A stretch of 64,000 nucleotides of DNA from positions 17,381,381 through 17,445,380 of the forward strand of contig NC_136019.1 of assembly GCF_048128805.1 (NCBI RefSeq), given 5' to 3'. Shown one piece after another: positions 60,976 to 64,000 of the stretch (the first letter of the stretch is position 1; each line of letters begins with the position of its first letter). Source of the stretch: Centroberyx gerrardi. Taxonomy: Eukaryota > Chordata > Actinopteri > Beryciformes > Berycidae. The translations under genes and the position numbers were made by a program. The notes under the pieces are model-generated. The model was not told the DNA's origin and made no database searches. It saw only the letters and a program-made list of their open reading frames with translations.

Positions 60976-61240
60976 TGTGGCGGACTCTATAGACATTATT
61001 CACCATAATCTGTGGTTTGGGTATGTTTAACACACACAGTTATATTGTGTGCTTCTCAGGGTTAAGGAGACATGGTCCCTTTAAGAAAGTCTGGTTTTCT
61101 GAGTCTGACGTCTGCTCGACGTATGTTGTGTTTTTGAGCGCGAAGTAAATTGTCTTGCTCTGTGGTTAAAATAAATGACACACGAGTTGGTGTAGTCAAC
61201 TAGAGAAGTTGTCCGTCTCAACTTTCCTGCCACTTCTACA
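60976..61240 (+). repeat. Putative Gypsy 5' LTR (copy B)
   Basis: Same as 10274-10538; boundaries are estimates. Confidence 0.4.
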
Positions 61241-61295
61241 CTGGTGACCCCGACGTTTGTCTGCTGGACGTTTCCAGTGACAGCTCTTCACGAAC

Positions 61296-63495
61296 ATGGC
61301 GACTAACGCGGTTTCCCTCAAACTACCGGAGTTCTGGGAATCGTCGGCCTCGGCCTGGTTCGCCCAGACGGAAGCGCAGTTCGCGCTTCGGGAGATCACC
61401 ACGGACGCCACAAGGTACTTTTACGTGGTGTCGGCCCTCGGGAGTTCAACTGCATCCCGAGTGGTGAACCTCCTCAAAACTCCCCCGCTGCAGGATAAAT
61501 ATGAGACACTCAAAGCCCATCTGTTAAGAGCTTTTGAACTTTCTGACGCCGAGCGGGCTAGCCGGCTCTTCTCTCTACAAGGCCTCGGCGACAGTAAGCC
61601 GTCTGAGCTCATGGACAGGATGCAGGATCTCCTGGGTGGGAACAAACCCGATTTCCTCTTCGTCCACCTGTTCCTGCAACAGCTGCCTTCCCAGGTACGG
61701 GCTGCCCTGGCCAACATCGCCATCACTGACTGCTGTGCTCTTTTTCCTGGCTGGTCAACAACACTGGGCAGCCGCGCTGCTTCCTGCCCCAGCTCTTTCA
61801 CCACTGCCTGGAGGCACAACAGTTGCCGCTGTAGCAACAGCTCCTCACAGGACCCCGGCCTGTGTTTTTACCATGCAAAGTTTGGGCCCAAAGCCAAGCG
61901 GTGCTGATTGTCATGCAGCTTCAGCGTGGCGGGAAACGCCGGGGCCGGCGCTCAGTAGTGGCCCTGAGCGTCGGCCGAGCAGGCAGGCTGTTGTTCATCC
62001 AGGACACCATCTCTGGACGGCGTTTCCTGTGCGACACGGGCGCGCAGAGGAGTGTCCTGCCCGCATCAGGAGTGGACATCCTGGCCGGCGGACACGGCCC
62101 CCCCATGGTAGCCGTTAACGGCAGCCCCATCCGCACCTACGGCACGAGGTACGTGGCGCTGTGTTTCGGCGGACAGCAGTTTGGCTGGGACTTTGTCACA
62201 GCGAAAGTGTCCGTCTCCCTCCTCGGCACGGATTTGCTATGCGCCTATGGACTGCTGGTGGTTGTCAAACACCGCCGCTTGATCGACGCTGTCACCTTCA
62301 GTTCATACGCGTGTACACTCAGCGGAGCAGACTCCATCAGACTGTCTCGCATGCTCTCCGCCGTGGACGAGTTTCTCCGCCTTCTCGCCGAGTTCCCGGA
62401 CCTCACGCAGCCCACCTTCTTGTCATCCACCGCCAAGCACGGGGTGGAACACCACATCGCCACCACCGCCCCGCCGGTCTACGCCCGGGCCCGGCGCCTC
62501 GACCCGGCCAAGCTCGCCATCGCCAGGATGGAGTTCGAGACTATGGAGCACCTCGGCATCATTCGCCGCTCCAACAGCCCATGGGCTTCACCCCTCCACA
62601 TCGCCCCAAAGCCCAACAGTGGGTGGCGCCCTTGCGGCGATTACCACCGTCTCAACAACGTGTGTCGACGCCGGACCGCTACCCGGTTCTGCACATCCAG
62701 GACTTTTCCGCCCACCTGGCGGGGAAAGTCATCTTTTCCAAAGTGGACCTCGTTCGTGGATACCACCAGGTGCCCGTCCACCCGCTGGACGTCCCCAAAA
62801 CGGCAGTGATCACCCCATTCGGACTGTTCGAGTTCCTGCGCATGTCGTTCGGCCTTAAGAACGCCGCACAGACCTTCCAGTGCCTCATGGACTCAGTGCT
62901 ACGGGACCTGCCTTTCCTTTTCGTCTATCTGGACGACATCCTCATTGCCAGCACCTCCAAAGCGGAACACCTGTCCCACCTTCCGACTCTCTTCGAGCAG
63001 CTCAGCCAGCACGGGCTGATCGTCAACCCAGCCAAGTGCCAGTTCGGGCTGACCACCATCGACTTCCTTGGTCACAGCATCACCAAAGACGGGGCAGTCC
63101 CCCTCCCGTCGAAGGTAGACGCCGTCACAAATTTCTCGTGCCCGCTCACGATCAAGTCCCTGCAGGAGTTCCTCGGCATGGTGAACTTTTACCACCGCTT
63201 TATCCCCCAAGCTGCTTGACTCATGCGACCCCTGTACGAGGCTCTGAAAGGCAAGGCCCCCAAACACGTGGTGGACTGGTCCGCGGAGAGGGACAAGGCG
63301 TTTACGGACGCTAAGACTGCTCTGGCTAACGCTGCAATGCTGGCGCACCCATCTCCCCGCCAACAGCGTCAGCTCTCCTACATTTCGGAGTTCACCACGG
63401 ACATACGGCATGTCGCTGGCAAAGCCAACCTTGTTGCCGACTGTCTCTCCTGGGCCATCGTGGGGGCCGTTCACTTGGGACTTGACTACGGCTAA
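61296..63495 (+). mobile_element. Gypsy LTR retrotransposon, gag-pol remnant (copy B)
   Basis: Same order, frame breaks and 3' truncation as 10594-12793, with YLDD at 62928-62939. Identical reading-frame damage shows that it was inactivated before the duplication. Confidence 0.85.
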
Positions 63496-63766
63496 AGGGA
63501 TGGTGCAGAGCAGAGCCAGGACCCAGATCAGCCCATATACCTTCCCCACCAGCTGGACGTTCCTGTGATTCTGGGCCCAGACGGGTCTCAGCACCACCAG
63601 GCAGCAGTCCAGAGAGATGGCTGCCAGCAGGAAGCCGCTGACAAATGTTGAGGAACACTGTAAACCCACCCAAGGCACTGATCTTGGCTGTGGAGTTGGA
63701 CGGCACACCGCTGAAATTGGCCATCCTCTGGATGAGAGGACAGTAGACAGGGCTGGAGGCTGTCAT
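63492..63766 (-). pseudogene. PTGDR2-like GPCR fragment (copy B)
   Basis: Same fragment as 12790-13064, with the same deletion of TM1-TM2, frame break, loss of the DRY arginine and junction with Gypsy. Confidence 0.7.
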
Positions 63767-64000
63767 CTTGAGGGAAAAAGTCCTGATGCCCTGCTCAGTT
63801 GATGATATGTCCTTTAACTTAACCTTTCGCTGCACACTGCTGAGATCTACAACAGAAATGATGTGAAATTACACCTAGGCAATTTTCAATTTCAAGAGGC
63901 AACATCAGTCCAAAAAGAACAAGAGCATTTTTAAATGGAATAATTTTAGAAATGTGGAGAGAAAATTATTTCTATTAAAATGTCTCTAGTTACAAGATGG
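63767..64000. other. No gene: right end of copy B
   Basis: Same non-coding sequence as 13065-13298. The window ends inside the repeat. Confidence 0.6.

Larger units (their letters stand above)
50704..64000. repeat. Long direct repeat, copy B (partner 1-13298)
   Basis: This is a near-identical second copy of the first 13.3 kb, and it runs to the right edge of the window. Three microsatellites inside it have the same length as in copy A. That fits a very recent duplication, gene conversion or a false duplication in the assembly. The left junction lies inside the GIY-YIG end of a Penelope-like element that continues unbroken to the left of 50704, so 50704 is where copy A's sequence begins and is not necessarily the biological breakpoint. 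Confidence 0.97.

Overview
The window is nuclear DNA of a ray-finned (teleost) fish. The evidence is a cluster of two-Ig novel immune-type receptors (NITRs, a teleost-restricted family), a dense mix of fish transposons (Penelope, Gypsy, PIF/Harbinger, hAT, Tc1, CR1/L2-type LINE) and many CA/GA microsatellites. I cannot name the species.

Layout. (1) 1-13298, 'copy A', and 50704-64000, 'copy B', are the same sequence in direct orientation, about 50.7 kb apart and nearly identical. I saw about seven differences, all in the first 2.8 kb. Each copy holds, in order: the end of a Penelope-like element, a broken NITR tail (ITIM exon and 3' flank), a PIF/Harbinger element with transposase and NAIF1-like genes, a non-autonomous element with 11-bp ends, a 5'-truncated rhodopsin-class GPCR of the GPR132/GPR4 type, a 436-bp hAT-type MITE with an 8-bp target duplication, and a 3'-truncated Gypsy retrotransposon. 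The Gypsy abuts a broken PTGDR2-like GPCR on the minus strand. Copy A starts at the window edge and copy B runs off the other edge, so the full repeat is at least 13.3 kb.
(2) 13.3-25.0 kb has no intact gene. It holds a decayed LINE (minus strand), a short MITE, transposase fossils and microsatellites.
(3) 25.0-47.3 kb is the functional core: five NITR genes, all on the plus strand, each with an open spliced reading frame (345, 265, 346, 349 and 338 aa) and consensus GT-AG introns in conserved phases. They come in three architectures: V and I domains on separate exons (genes 1 and 5), V and I fused in one exon (genes 3 and 4), and V only with an unstructured stalk (gene 2). All five have an uncharged transmembrane segment and two cytoplasmic tyrosine motifs, so all are predicted inhibitory receptors.
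(4) 47.3-50.7 kb holds a Penelope-like element (RT C-terminal part, GIY-YIG endonuclease), split by a 1,387-bp hAT-type insertion flanked by an 8-bp target duplication. It leads directly into copy B.

The NITRs are expected on cytotoxic/NK-like lymphocytes, binding ligand through the V domain and recruiting SH2 phosphatases through ITIMs. The near-identical flanking block, which itself carries a NITR tail, suggests a cluster growing by tandem duplication of a unit of about 50.7 kb, or an assembly duplication. The two explanations cannot be separated from this sequence alone.
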